Counted from the stretch's first letter, positions 16,127-24,819 are shown. The stretch: 64,000 bases of DNA from Chitinophagales bacterium 33-2 (GCA_002050435.1 MWYV01000042.1:1-64000); one strand, 5' to 3'. Numbers and translations: made by a program. The notes: generated by a model from the sequence alone, not told the origin.

Positions 16127-17695
16127 TCAGGCTTTCATATTATCAGAGGCCTGGTTGTGTACGGGAACTGGTTTTACTCCTGGTTTAAAAAATTTACCGA
16201 TAAATGGCAGGCGGCTGAATTCGCGGTGTTCCACTTTGGAAAGGAAGAAACAATAGGAAGCCGTAAGTAAAATGGCAAATGGAATCAAAACCCAATGATT
16301 CCTGGTAAGCGTTCCTGCAAAATAATAAACCATGAAAACGATGATGGCAATTACAATATAGGCGGTGAGTTTTTTCAATGCATAAGGTATGGGGTAATGT
16401 TTTTGTCCCTGCCAATAGCTGATCACCATCATAAAACCGTAGCAGGCGAGGGTAGCCCATGCGCTTCCCCAATAGCCGATCACCGGGATCAGGTAGTAAT
16501 TCAGCAGAATGGTTATGACCGCGCCGGTAAGTGTTATGTAAGCACCGTAAATTGTTTTGTCTGTTAACTTATACCATACCGTTAGGTTATAATAAATGCC
16601 CAGGAAAACATAAGAAAGTGCAATTACCGGAATTACACCCAGACCTTCTGCATATTCGGGATGATTTTTTGTTCCAACAAAGTAAATGCCCCAGATCGTA
16701 TCTCCAAATAAAGCCACCACAAGAAAAATAATGCAGCTGATCATCACAAAAAATTTCATCACCCGCGCATAGGTTTGTCTTGCATTGTCCTTTCCTGCTT
16801 CATTAAAGAAAAAAGGTTCGGCGCCCGTTCGGAAAACCTGTATAAAAATATTGACAAGAGCGGCCACTTTAAAATTAGCATTGAAGATCCCCACAGCTCT
16901 TTTATTCTCGCTAAATGAATAGGGCAACCTGTAATCAAGCAATATGCGGTTCAATACTTCGTTGATCATTCCACCAAGTCCAACGATCAGCAGGGGCCAG
17001 GAATACAACATCATTTCCTTCCATAACCGGTAATTAAATTTCAATTGCACACTCAATATTTCCCTGTACAATAATAGCAGGGTCACTGCACTGGCAACCA
17101 GGTTGGCGATAAAAGCATACCCGATCTGAATGCCGGGATCATACAATACCAATAAAAAACTATCGGGATGTTTGGCGAGAATGTCTGGTGCCAACGAGAT
17201 AAAAAAATACGTGATACCCACATAAATAAAAATGTTCAGCAGTTTGATGGCTGCATACTTTAATGATTTGCCCTGCTGCCGGAGCCTGGCAAATGGAATA
17301 GCAGCAAGTGTATCCATTCCGATGATCCAGGCAAACCAGGTAACATATTCCGAGTTTTCAGGAATTTTCCAGAGATCAGCGATCTGTGGCGTGTAATATA
17401 ACATCGCTCCTGTAAACACGATCGTGGTAAGAATTACAGAAAGCATTGAGGTATTGAAAACATCATCTTTATATTCAGGTCGCTGAATAAACCTGAAGTA
17501 AGCGGTTTCAAATCCATAGGTAAAGATCACGTTGAGAAAAGTTACATAGGCATAAGCAAGAGTAAAAACGCCAAAGATTTCCGCGCCATATATATGGGTG
17601 AGCCAGAAAGTGATAAAAACATTCAGGAAACGGCCCAATACCGTACTTAATCCATAGATCGCTGTTTGCCCTGCAAGTTTTTTAATTCCGCTCAA
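16127..17695 (-). CDS. Polysaccharide/lipid-linked oligosaccharide flippase (MATE-like)
   Basis: A 522-residue inner membrane protein with about 14 hydrophobic segments, beginning with the signature SGIKKLAGQTAIYGLS and RFLNVFITFWLTHIYG of polysaccharide export (Wzx/MurJ-like) transporters. These move undecaprenyl-linked glycans across the membrane. The start codon is TTG 17695: an in-frame TAA stands two codons upstream and no ATG is available before the conserved block. No glycan synthesis genes are adjacent, so the cargo is unknown. It ends directly against the MBL hydrolase gene. Confidence 0.88.
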   Translation of the reverse strand: MSGIKKLAGQTAIYGLSTVLGRFLNVFITFWLTHIYGAEIFGVFTLAYAYVTFLNVIFTYGFETAYFRFIQRPEYKDDVFNTSMLSVILTTIVFTGAMLYYTPQIADLWKIPENSEYVTWFAWIIGMDTLAAIPFARLRQQGKSLKYAAIKLLNIFIYVGITYFFISLAPDILAKHPDSFLLVLYDPGIQIGYAFIANLVASAVTLLLLYREILSVQLKFNYRLWKEMMLYSWPLLIVGLGGMINEVLNRILLDYRLPYSFSENKRAVGIFNANFKVAALVNIFIQVFRTGAEPFFFNEAGKDNARQTYARVMKFFVMISCIIFLVVALFGDTIWGIYFVGTKNHPEYAEGLGVIPVIALSYVFLGIYYNLTVWYKLTDKTIYGAYITLTGAVITILLNYYLIPVIGYWGSAWATLACYGFMMVISYWQGQKHYPIPYALKKLTAYIVIAIIVFMVYYFAGTLTRNHWVLIPFAILLTASYCFFLSKVEHREFSRLPFIGKFFKPGVKPVPVHNQASDNMKA

Positions 17696-17743
17696 CGATT
17701 AATTTTATTTTTCAAATGTAATGCTGCCAGGGGAAAATAGCGA

Positions 17744-18778
17744 TCATTCTGCAAACCTGGAATTGTTAATATAAGTCGGATCGGAAAGTGTGCGCAGGAA
17801 AACGACCAGGTCATTTTCTTCTGCCATGGTCATGGGAATGCCATTGATTAAAAGAGGATCAAGACTGGGACTTTGAATCACACCACTCCGGTAATGCTGG
17901 ATCATCATCCGAAAAACACTGAACCTTCCATCATGTGCATAATAGGAAGAATAATCCAGGTTGCGCAGGCTGGGCACACGAAATTTCAGTGAATCTGCCT
18001 TGTTCCCTGTAACGCGCATCCTCCCATAATCTTTTAACTGTGCATCTATTGGCAGCCCTGTATTGCGGTAACTGAAATCAGTAAAAAGCGGTTCGGTATG
18101 GCAGGATGCGCACTTCGACTGAAATAGGGCATACCCGTTCTGTTCCTGTGCAGTAAATGCAACGGTCCCTATTTTTACCTGGTCATATTTTGAATCGGTT
18201 GAAACCATGTGTACAAGAAACTGGGTAAGTGCATTAAGGATCTTATCTGGTGTGATGGATTCAGACCCGTAGGTTTCACGAAACATTTTTTTATAGGTTG
18301 CATCCTGTTTTAATTTTTGAACGATGGAAGGAATGGATTCCGCCATTTCATCTGATGCAAGTATATGTGCAAGCGCAACCGATTCCAGTGATGCAGCACT
18401 TCCGTCCTGCCGGAAGGCAGGATACCATGCCAGGTTGGAAAGTGCAGGGGCATTCCTTAATGTATGTGCATGATTGTACCCGTGGCTGCGGTCGTGATCA
18501 AAAGTTGTAAATGCGGCCACCTGCTGGTGACAGGATCCGCAGGCGAAATTCCCATCCTTTGAAAGACGGCCATCATAAAATAATTTTTTTCCCAGAAGAA
18601 ACCCTTCCTCTGTTGTGGGATTTTGCTGAAAATTATAAACCGGCTGGGGAAAACCTGCGGGCACATTGAAAGCCAGGGGTCTGCCTTTTTGAACATCTGT
18701 TTTACGGCATCCTTCAAGTAACATTGCACCCGAAAATACCAGAATGACAAGAGCAGTTATGACAAGCTTATATTTCAG
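17744..18778 (-). CDS. Di-heme cytochrome c peroxidase, lipoprotein, probable CTG start
   Basis: Two CxxCH heme motifs (CGSCH and CASCH) and the block around GRLSKDGNFACGSCHQ mark a MauG/CcpA type di-heme peroxidase, which reduces hydrogen peroxide in the periplasm with electrons from cytochromes. The first ATG (18724) would give a protein with no export signal, which heme attachment requires. Upstream in frame, back to TAG, there is no ATG, GTG or TTG, yet the codons encode KYKLVITALVILVFSG-AMLLEGC, a good lipoprotein signal. I therefore extend to CTG 18778; ATT or ATA are less likely alternatives. The arfB gene lies 44 bases upstream on the same strand. Confidence 0.8.
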   Translation of the reverse strand: MKYKLVITALVILVFSGAMLLEGCRKTDVQKGRPLAFNVPAGFPQPVYNFQQNPTTEEGFLLGKKLFYDGRLSKDGNFACGSCHQQVAAFTTFDHDRSHGYNHAHTLRNAPALSNLAWYPAFRQDGSAASLESVALAHILASDEMAESIPSIVQKLKQDATYKKMFRETYGSESITPDKILNALTQFLVHMVSTDSKYDQVKIGTVAFTAQEQNGYALFQSKCASCHTEPLFTDFSYRNTGLPIDAQLKDYGRMRVTGNKADSLKFRVPSLRNLDYSSYYAHDGRFSVFRMMIQHYRSGVIQSPSLDPLLINGIPMTMAEENDLVVFLRTLSDPTYINNSRFAE

Positions 18779-18822
18779 AAATAAATTTTTACTAAGCTAA
18801 AAATATTTGTACAGTGACCTTG

Positions 18823-19239
18823 TTAAAAAAGGTCTTTCGGACGTAATTTTTTTCTTTCCTGCTTTTTCTCTCCCGCATATTTTTTTTGTTCAAGCCTGAT
18901 TTCCTTAACCTTCCTGGATGGTTTGGAGGCAATGCGCAATTTTTTCTTATGAAGTGCAGCTTCAATCAACTGGTGAATCTTTTTAATCGCTTCTTCTTTG
19001 TTAGATAGCTGTGTGCGGTGCGTTTGGCTTTTCACTACCAACTGGCCTTCTTTATTTATCCGGTTGGCCAGCTTTTCCTCAAGCATTGATTTTTGTACCT
19101 CAGTTAATAATGCAGAATTCCTGATATTAAAAAAGGCAATAACAGCGGTTTCCACCTTGTTCACATTTTGTCCGCCTTTACCGCCACTTCGTGTGGTCTG
19201 GATTTGTATTTCAGCGGTTAAGGAAATCGACATCGACAT
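18823..19239 (-). CDS. arfB: Peptidyl-tRNA hydrolase ArfB (release-factor-like)
   Basis: This 138-residue protein has the catalytic GGQ loop (SGGKGGQNVNKVETAV) of class I release factors but lacks the codon-recognition domains. It ends in a basic tail (KKQERKKLRPKDLF) that in ArfB/YaeJ enters the mRNA channel. It therefore rescues stalled ribosomes by hydrolysing peptidyl-tRNA. The length is normal. ATG 19239 and ATG 19233 both fit the start. It is divergent from dtd, with 120 bases between. Confidence 0.93.
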   Translation of the reverse strand: MSMSISLTAEIQIQTTRSGGKGGQNVNKVETAVIAFFNIRNSALLTEVQKSMLEEKLANRINKEGQLVVKSQTHRTQLSNKEEAIKKIHQLIEAALHKKKLRIASKPSRKVKEIRLEQKKYAGEKKQERKKLRPKDLF

Positions 19240-19359
19240 CCTGCAAAGCTATCCAATTTTATATGAGGTTGATGTGCATTTGCTTTAAATGATATTGAAA
19301 CACGTCTTAGAATTATCAACTGCTTTGCTTCCTATCTTCGTTCCTTAACTTAGTTAGGT

Positions 19360-19812
19360 ATGCGTGCAGTTATTCAAAGAGTGGCACATGCCCGTGTAAC
19401 AATTGAAGGAAATGTGCATGGCGCTATTGACCGGGGGTTGCTTGTTTTGTTAGGAATTGAGGATGCAGACCATGATGAGGATATAGCATGGCTGGCTGGC
19501 AAGATCATGGGGCTGCGCATATTTAACGATGCGGCAGGGCAAATGAATCTTTCCATAAAAGAAATCCATGGAAGCATCCTGCTCATTAGCCAGTTTACTT
19601 TGTTTGCTGCTACCAAAAAAGGGAATCGTCCGGGTTTTACCCGTGCGGCTAAACCGGAAGTGGCCATTCCATTGTATGAAAAAATGATAAAAAAACTGGA
19701 AAGTCTGGCTTCACAAAAAATCGAAACGGGAATTTTTGGTGCGGATATGAAAGTGGAATTATTGAATGATGGGCCGGTTACAATTCTGATCGATTCGAAG
19801 GAGAGAGGTTAG
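19360..19812 (+). CDS. dtd: D-aminoacyl-tRNA deacylase
   Basis: A 150-residue DTD protein that removes D-amino acids mischarged on tRNA. Signature motifs are present: MRAVIQRVAHARVTIEG at the N-terminus, SQFTLFA, the RPGFTRAA block, and NDGPVTI near the end. It is followed by a short heptad repeat array and then a truncated hemoglobin gene on the same strand. Confidence 0.96.
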   Translation: MRAVIQRVAHARVTIEGNVHGAIDRGLLVLLGIEDADHDEDIAWLAGKIMGLRIFNDAAGQMNLSIKEIHGSILLISQFTLFAATKKGNRPGFTRAAKPEVAIPLYEKMIKKLESLASQKIETGIFGADMKVELLNDGPVTILIDSKERG

Positions 19813-19830
19813 GGAAGGACAAGGGTCAAG

Positions 19831-19858
19831 GTATGAGGTATGAGGTATGAGGTGCAAG
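19831..19858. repeat. 7-base tandem array (gtatgag x3 plus variant)
   Basis: Three perfect copies of gtatgag (19831-19851) followed by gtgcaag, preceded by related G-rich sequence (about 19807-19830). It lies between dtd and the truncated hemoglobin gene. An upstream in-frame extension of the hemoglobin would run through it, which argues for the later ATG. Confidence 0.8.
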
Positions 19859-19887
19859 AGAAGTGCGTTCTAAAATTTGGGTACTAC

Positions 19888-20253
19888 ATGCAGGATATTT
19901 TAAACAGGAATGATATTGAAGCACTGCTGTTTGCTTTTTATGATAAAGCAATAAAGGATCCTGTTATTGGACATTTTTTTACAGAGGTGATTCCCATCAA
20001 CCTCGAAACGCATATACCTGTGATTGCCGATTTCTGGGTATCGGTTGTATTGAATGCGCAGGTCTACAAAAAAAATGTGATGGAAATTCACCAGCACATC
20101 AGCAACAAATCAACGATCAAAAAAGAACACCTCGATCAGTGGATCCGATTATTTCATGCAACCATAAATGAAAAATATTCCGGACCCAACGCGGAGCTAA
20201 TGAAACAAAGAGCTGCCTCGATCGCAACACTCATGCAAATTAAACTGAATTGA
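19888..20253 (+). CDS. Group III truncated hemoglobin
   Basis: About 121 residues, the typical length for group III truncated hemoglobins. The helical pattern is DIEALLFAFYDKAIKDPVIGHFF, then a central block HIPVIADFWVSVVLN and HQHISNKSTIKKEHLDQW, the latter holding the expected proximal histidine region. These heme proteins bind oxygen or nitric oxide; the physiological role is mostly unknown. I start at ATG 19888 because the 16 codons before it lie in repeat sequence and are not conserved. The MazG-like gene begins one base after its stop. Confidence 0.9.
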   Translation: MQDILNRNDIEALLFAFYDKAIKDPVIGHFFTEVIPINLETHIPVIADFWVSVVLNAQVYKKNVMEIHQHISNKSTIKKEHLDQWIRLFHATINEKYSGPNAELMKQRAASIATLMQIKLN

Positions 20254-20254
20254 T

Positions 20255-20581
20255 ATGACCATTCAAGAAGCACAGCAAAAAGTGGATCAGTGGATACAGT
20301 CCACCGGGGTACGCTATTTTAATGAACTCACCAATATGGCCATACTTACAGAAGAAGTGGGTGAAGTGGCCAGGATCATGAGCAGGAAATATGGTGAACA
20401 ATCTTTTAAGGATGCAGAAAAAGAAAACGATCTGGGTGATGAACTGGCTGATGTACTATGGGTGCTGCTTTGCATAGCCAATCAAACAGGTGTGAACCTC
20501 GACCAGGCACTTGAAAAAAATTTTATCAAGAAAACCTCAAGAGATTCAGACAGGCACCAGCAGAATCAAAAGCTCAGCTAA
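20255..20581 (+). CDS. MazG-like nucleotide pyrophosphohydrolase
   Basis: A short (108-residue) all-alpha NTP pyrophosphatase. Metal-binding acidic motifs are visible: EEVGEVAR and, about 30 residues later, DLGDELADVLW, giving the E-x2-E ... E-x2-D pattern of the MazG/dUTPase-like superfamily. It probably hydrolyses nucleoside triphosphates to monophosphates as a housecleaning enzyme; the preferred base is unknown. It is coupled to the truncated hemoglobin gene (one-base gap). Confidence 0.9.
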   Translation: MTIQEAQQKVDQWIQSTGVRYFNELTNMAILTEEVGEVARIMSRKYGEQSFKDAEKENDLGDELADVLWVLLCIANQTGVNLDQALEKNFIKKTSRDSDRHQQNQKLS

Positions 20582-20704
20582 TCAGTCAGCTACTGCTACT
20601 CAATAGATTAATTTACTGCATTCTTCAGTCAGCATCTGCAGTCTAAAACAGCTTATTTATTTTTGCTCTGGCTACGTTTTTGTATTCCTGAAGAAAATTT
20701 GGAT

Positions 20705-21844
20705 ATGAAGAAATTTTCGTTGAAACTGGTATGGCAAGCTTTGAAAGATGCAATGAAAGGATTTTCTGAAAACAAAGTTCCAAAACTGAGTGCTTCTCTT
20801 GCTTATTATACTATTTTTTCCCTTGGCCCAATGTTGATCTGTATCATTTTCCTCAGCAGTTTGTTCCTGGGGCAACAGGCAGTGGAAGGTGAGATCTACG
20901 GTCAAATAAGAGGATTTATTGGTCATGATGCGGCCATGCAGGTTCAGGATATGATCAAAAATGCTTCACTGGCCGATAGCGGAACTTTTTCTGCCATCAT
21001 CGGCATTATTGCCTTGCTTGTTGGGGCTACCACCATGTTTGCAGAATTGCAGGATTCGGTTAATATGATCTGGGGACTGAAACCAAAACCCAATGTTGGT
21101 ATCATGAGGACCATTAAAAACCGGTTGCTTTCGTTTGGTCTTATTGGAAGCCTGGTATTTCTTCTATTGGTTTCACTTTCGGTTACGGCAGTTATCTCCG
21201 GGATCGGCGACAGGTTAAAAGTTTATTTCCCGGATATTACCGTTGTTGTTTTTACGGTGATCAACTGGATCCTCAGTTTATCTATTACAACTGTTCTCTT
21301 TGCAGTGGTCTTCCGTGTGTTGCCCGATGCACACATTCGCTGGAGAGATATCTTCCCGGGAGCACTGGCCACTTCTATTTTATTTTTACTGGGTAAGTTT
21401 TTAATATCTTTTTACATCAGTACAAGCGATATAGGAAGTACTTATGGTGCAGCGGGATCTTTTGTAGTGTTACTTGTCTGGATCTATTATTCTTCCATCA
21501 TCCTTTACTTTGGGGCTGAATTCACTAAAACCTATGCGCTTGATAAAGGAGTAAATATAACACCCAACCATTATGCACATTGGGATCATGATTCCATGGC
21601 CTATAAAAAAAGAAAAGAGAAGGCAAATGATGGTGTAATTGCTGATCCTGACAGAAAACCGCGCAACATTAAGCCTGTTCCTCCGCAGCAAAGTAGACGC
21701 GAAGCCATATTACATAGTGCGGCATCCGCACCTAGGCCCAAATCCCGGAAGGAAAAACAATCCGGCCCTGGAATAGGTACTGTTTTGTTGGGGCTGGCCA
21801 TTTATTTTTTTAAGAACGAGACAAAAAGAACAGGGCATTGGTAA
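20705..21844 (+). CDS. YihY/BrkB family inner membrane protein
   Basis: A 379-residue member of the YihY/BrkB family: six membrane helices, the early motif PKLSASLAYYTIFSLGPML, the helix GTFSAIIGIIALLVGATTMFAELQDSVNMIW, and the GSTYGAAGSFVVLLVWIYYSS block. The family has been called ribonuclease BN in error; the role is unclear, possibly transport. The last hundred residues form a long basic, proline-rich tail with a final hydrophobic segment. The ATG at 20705 is chosen over an upstream start. A -7 element TATTTTTG lies at 20658-20665. Confidence 0.9.
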   Translation: MKKFSLKLVWQALKDAMKGFSENKVPKLSASLAYYTIFSLGPMLICIIFLSSLFLGQQAVEGEIYGQIRGFIGHDAAMQVQDMIKNASLADSGTFSAIIGIIALLVGATTMFAELQDSVNMIWGLKPKPNVGIMRTIKNRLLSFGLIGSLVFLLLVSLSVTAVISGIGDRLKVYFPDITVVVFTVINWILSLSITTVLFAVVFRVLPDAHIRWRDIFPGALATSILFLLGKFLISFYISTSDIGSTYGAAGSFVVLLVWIYYSSIILYFGAEFTKTYALDKGVNITPNHYAHWDHDSMAYKKRKEKANDGVIADPDRKPRNIKPVPPQQSRREAILHSAASAPRPKSRKEKQSGPGIGTVLLGLAIYFFKNETKRTGHW

Positions 21845-21859
21845 GCCAAAAGGTTATGG

Positions 21860-21890
21860 TTGGGTAGAAATCACCCTGCACCTATCTTTG
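21860..21890 (+). promoter_or_regulatory. Promoter for glyS
   Basis: TTG (21860-21862), 20 bases, then TATCTTTG (21883-21890), a full match to the Bacteroidota TTG/TAnnTTTG promoter. The ATG at 21899 follows only nine bases later, so the leader must be very short or absent. Confidence 0.65.
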
Positions 21891-21898
21891 CGGCCATT

Positions 21899-23365
21899 AT
21901 GGCAACTGACAGTAACCGCTTCCAGGCAATTATTTCGCACTGCAAAGAATATGGATTCATTTTTCCTTCATCAGAAATCTATGATGGCCTGGGTGCCGTT
22001 TATGATTACGGTCAGTGGGGCAGCGAATTGAAAAAAAATATCAAGGATTACTGGTGGAAAAGCATGGTGCAGTTGCATGAAAATATTGTGGGCATTGATG
22101 CTGCGATTTTCATGCATCCTACTACCTGGAAGGCCAGCGGGCACGTTGACAATTTCAGTGATCCCATGATCGATAACAAGGATAGTAAAAAACGTTACAG
22201 GGTTGACCATCTCATTGAAGGGAAGGCAGAAGAACTGGAACAGCAGGGCCACCAGGACCAGTCAGAAATCATTTTAAAAGAAATGGACACCCTGCTTGCG
22301 GAAAATGATTTTGATGGAATAAAAAAATTAATTGAGAACAATAAGATCATCTGCTCGGTAAGTGGAACGGCCAACTGGACAGATGTAAGACAATTCAACC
22401 TGATGTTCTCAACCGAATTTGGAGCAGTTTCTTCCGATGAAGAAGACAATAAAATCTATTTAAGACCCGAAACCGCACAGGGCATTTTTGTAAATTTTCT
22501 GAATGTGCAGAAATCAGGCAGGATGAAAATTCCTTTTGGTATCGCACAAATTGGAAAAGCTTTCCGTAATGAAATTGTAGCAAGACAATTCATTTTCCGT
22601 ATGCGGGAATTTGAACAAATGGAAATGCAGTTTTTTGTAAGGCCCGGCACACAGATGCAATGGTATGAACACTGGAAGGCGCAAAGAATGCAATGGCATT
22701 TAAGTCTGGGTATTCCCGCATCAAAATACCGTTTTCATGATCATGTGAAGCTGGCACATTATGCAGATGCCGCCTGTGATATTGAATACGATTTCCCGAT
22801 TGGTTTTAAGGAAGTGGAAGGCATTCATTCACGCACGGATTTCGACCTGAAGAAACACCAGGAATTCAGCAGAAAAAAAATTCAGTATTTCGATAATGAC
22901 CTCGATGAATCCGGTAAACCATACGGAAATTATATTCCTTATGTTGTAGAAACTTCCATAGGTGTTGATCGTACAGTAATGATGGTGCTGAGTGAAGCTT
23001 ACGAAGAACAGGATCTGAGTACAGAAGAAAAAAAGGACAGCCGCGTGGTGTTGAAAATCCCTGTACACCTTGCACCCATCAAGCTGGCCATACTTCCCCT
23101 GGTGAAGAAAGATGGTCTTCCTGAAATTGCCAGATCGCTTATGAATGATTGTAAGCCTGTTTTCAATTGTTTTTATGAGGAAAAGGATACAATAGGAAAA
23201 AGATACCGCCGCATGGATGCTTTGGGAACTCCTTTCTGCGTTACCATAGATCACCAGACCAAAGAAGATAATATGGTTACCATCCGTTATCGCGATACGA
23301 TGCAACAACAAAGAATACCGTTGGACCAGGTGAAAAATATTGTTAAGGAAGCCATGGATGTGTGA
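21899..23365 (+). CDS. glyS: Glycyl-tRNA synthetase (dimeric class II type)
   Basis: A 488-residue class II synthetase of the dimeric alpha-2 type found in Bacteroidota. The N-terminus EYGFIFPSSEIYDGLGAVYDYG is diagnostic. Motif 2 lies in RPETAQGIFVNF and FRNEIVARQFIFRMREFEQMEM, and motif 3 in ETSIGVDRTVMMVL. The C-terminal anticodon-binding domain begins near VVLKIPVHLAPIKLAILPLVKK. It charges tRNA-Gly. I use ATG 21899; an upstream TTG at 21860 lies inside the promoter. Confidence 0.97.
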   Translation: MATDSNRFQAIISHCKEYGFIFPSSEIYDGLGAVYDYGQWGSELKKNIKDYWWKSMVQLHENIVGIDAAIFMHPTTWKASGHVDNFSDPMIDNKDSKKRYRVDHLIEGKAEELEQQGHQDQSEIILKEMDTLLAENDFDGIKKLIENNKIICSVSGTANWTDVRQFNLMFSTEFGAVSSDEEDNKIYLRPETAQGIFVNFLNVQKSGRMKIPFGIAQIGKAFRNEIVARQFIFRMREFEQMEMQFFVRPGTQMQWYEHWKAQRMQWHLSLGIPASKYRFHDHVKLAHYADAACDIEYDFPIGFKEVEGIHSRTDFDLKKHQEFSRKKIQYFDNDLDESGKPYGNYIPYVVETSIGVDRTVMMVLSEAYEEQDLSTEEKKDSRVVLKIPVHLAPIKLAILPLVKKDGLPEIARSLMNDCKPVFNCFYEEKDTIGKRYRRMDALGTPFCVTIDHQTKEDNMVTIRYRDTMQQQRIPLDQVKNIVKEAMDV

Positions 23366-23389
23366 TGCGTGAGCCTGGTGTTAAGGTAA

Positions 23390-23472
23390 GTGAATGGTCA
23401 ATGGTGAATGGTCAATGGTTGTACTTGCCTAAATAGCGTTGACCATTGACTTTTGAACATTCACCATTTCAC
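23390..23472. repeat. Inverted pair of 7-base arrays (long imperfect hairpin)
   Basis: The left arm reads gtgaatg, gtcaatg, gtgaatg, gtcaatg (23390-23417). The right arm, about 23439-23472, is the same type on the other strand: gttgac, cattgac, ttttgaa, cattcac, catttcac. The two arms can pair over much of their length around a 20-base centre. It lies between glyS and the beta-barrel gene. Confidence 0.75.
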
Positions 23473-23557
23473 AAATCGATACGTCCTTTTTTTCTTTACA
23501 TAGCACAAGTCTTATATTGTGCAGATTACTGACTGCATTCTTTTTTAAACGAATCTT

Positions 23558-24082
23558 ATGAGATACATTTTTGCATTTATAATGGGGATATTTATTTCCA
23601 CGGTTTCTTCCGCTCAATCCGATAATACTCCCGTGGTACAGGGCAAATCTTCTTTTTTTGCAGAAGGGGGCGGACCCGGAATTATGTTTTCCCTGAACAT
23701 TGACCGAAGATTCAGCAACAGCAGGTTTGGCTTTGGTGGCAGGGCAGGATTGGGATTCGTTACCGGATGGCAGGAAGAACAACAGATGAACTGGGAACTG
23801 ACTTCAGCCATCACAGTTCCGGTGCAGTTCAATTATGTTTTTGGAAAAGAAAATTCTTCTCATGCGCTTGAAGCAGGTGCGGGTTTTACTTATGTTTCCA
23901 AAAAAATGGACATCATGGAATTTTATGACCGCAAACAATCGCAGCTGTTTGGAACTGTTTCTTTCATGTACAGAAGGCAGCCAAAGGAAGGTGGATTTTC
24001 ATGGAGAGCCGGATTCAGTCCTTTAATTGGAAAAAACCTTATCCAGTTATTTGGTGGTGTGAGTCTTGGATATAATTTTTAA
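23558..24082 (+). CDS. Outer membrane beta-barrel protein (174 aa)
   Basis: A signal peptide (MRYIFAFIMGIFISTVSSAQ, cleavage after the Ala) is followed by about eight amphipathic strands with alternating aromatic residues, closing in GGVSLGYNF with a terminal Phe, the outer membrane insertion signal. No catalytic motif is visible, so the function is unknown. Its stop shares bases TTAA (24079-24082) with the convergent reductase stop, and no terminator follows. A frame on the opposite strand (23429-23782) is a shadow. Confidence 0.82.
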   Translation: MRYIFAFIMGIFISTVSSAQSDNTPVVQGKSSFFAEGGGPGIMFSLNIDRRFSNSRFGFGGRAGLGFVTGWQEEQQMNWELTSAITVPVQFNYVFGKENSSHALEAGAGFTYVSKKMDIMEFYDRKQSQLFGTVSFMYRRQPKEGGFSWRAGFSPLIGKNLIQLFGGVSLGYNF

Positions 24083-24819
24083 CCGTACAATTCCAGGTGT
24101 ATGGCTTTTTTATCATAGCCCAGTCCGGTAATTCTTTGCCTTGCTTCATCCACCATAACTTTCCAGCCACATAAATAAAAATGAGCAGGTGGCGGTGAAG
24201 ACGCTCCATTCATTTTCTGGTGCACCAGGTTTTCATATACGGCATGTACATAACCACAACATCCATCCCATTTTTCTCTTGATAAAGTAGGTACATAATG
24301 GAAATTGCTTATTTCAGTTTCCAGCCTTCTCATTTCTTCAAGGTAAAGCAGGTCTTTTGTTTCTCTGGTTCCATAAATAAGGTGAATGTCTTTATGTGGA
24401 ATGTTGTGTCGCTGTATATGATGCAACATACTTCTATAAGGTGCAATGCCCGTTCCTGTACAAATAAAATACAGATCGTTCTGAATAGGTTCGGGTAATA
24501 TAAACAAGCCGAGTGGTCCACGCAGTGTAAGTTGAGAACCTACATGTACTTCATTGAAAAGGTAGGTGGTGCCGGCACCTGTTTCGAGGAAAACAATCAA
24601 CAATTCAATTACATTGGTTCCATCCGGCCAGGAAGCAATTGAATAACTCCGCCATCTTTTATTTGGTTTTTCATGAATGGGAAGGTCCAATGTAACAAAC
24701 TGACCTGGTGTAAAATCAAAGGATTCCAGTTCAGGTATTTGTATCCAGAAGCGTTTTGTGTTATAGGTTTCGTTTTCTATGCGTGTAACGATTCCTGTGC
24801 TCCAGGGTAGCAATGCCAT
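24079..24819 (-). CDS. FNR-type flavin reductase / ferredoxin-NADP reductase-like
   Basis: A 246-residue oxidoreductase of the ferredoxin-NADP reductase fold. FAD binding is shown by RWRSYSIAS; the NAD(P)H site by ICTGTGIAPYRSML and the C-terminal YLCGWKVMVDEAR. No iron-sulfur motif is present, so it is a simple two-domain flavoprotein that passes electrons from NAD(P)H to an unknown acceptor. It starts at ATG 24819, with a promoter just upstream at 24857-24885. It converges on the beta-barrel gene. Confidence 0.9.
   Translation of the reverse strand: MALLPWSTGIVTRIENETYNTKRFWIQIPELESFDFTPGQFVTLDLPIHEKPNKRWRSYSIASWPDGTNVIELLIVFLETGAGTTYLFNEVHVGSQLTLRGPLGLFILPEPIQNDLYFICTGTGIAPYRSMLHHIQRHNIPHKDIHLIYGTRETKDLLYLEEMRRLETEISNFHYVPTLSREKWDGCCGYVHAVYENLVHQKMNGASSPPPAHFYLCGWKVMVDEARQRITGLGYDKKAIHLELYG

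Noticed and set aside
19840-19887. N-terminal extension of the truncated hemoglobin
   Set aside because: It lies in and after the gtatgag array; the later ATG gives the normal family length.
20582-20640. Possible further heptad array between the MazG-like and BrkB genes
   Set aside because: The 9-mer TCAGTCAGC occurs twice, but I could not lay the rest out in a steady 7-base phase.
23429-23782. 117-residue minus-strand frame
   Set aside because: It overlaps the plus-strand beta-barrel gene, which has a signal peptide and a strand pattern; this frame shows no family features and crosses the repeat hairpin.
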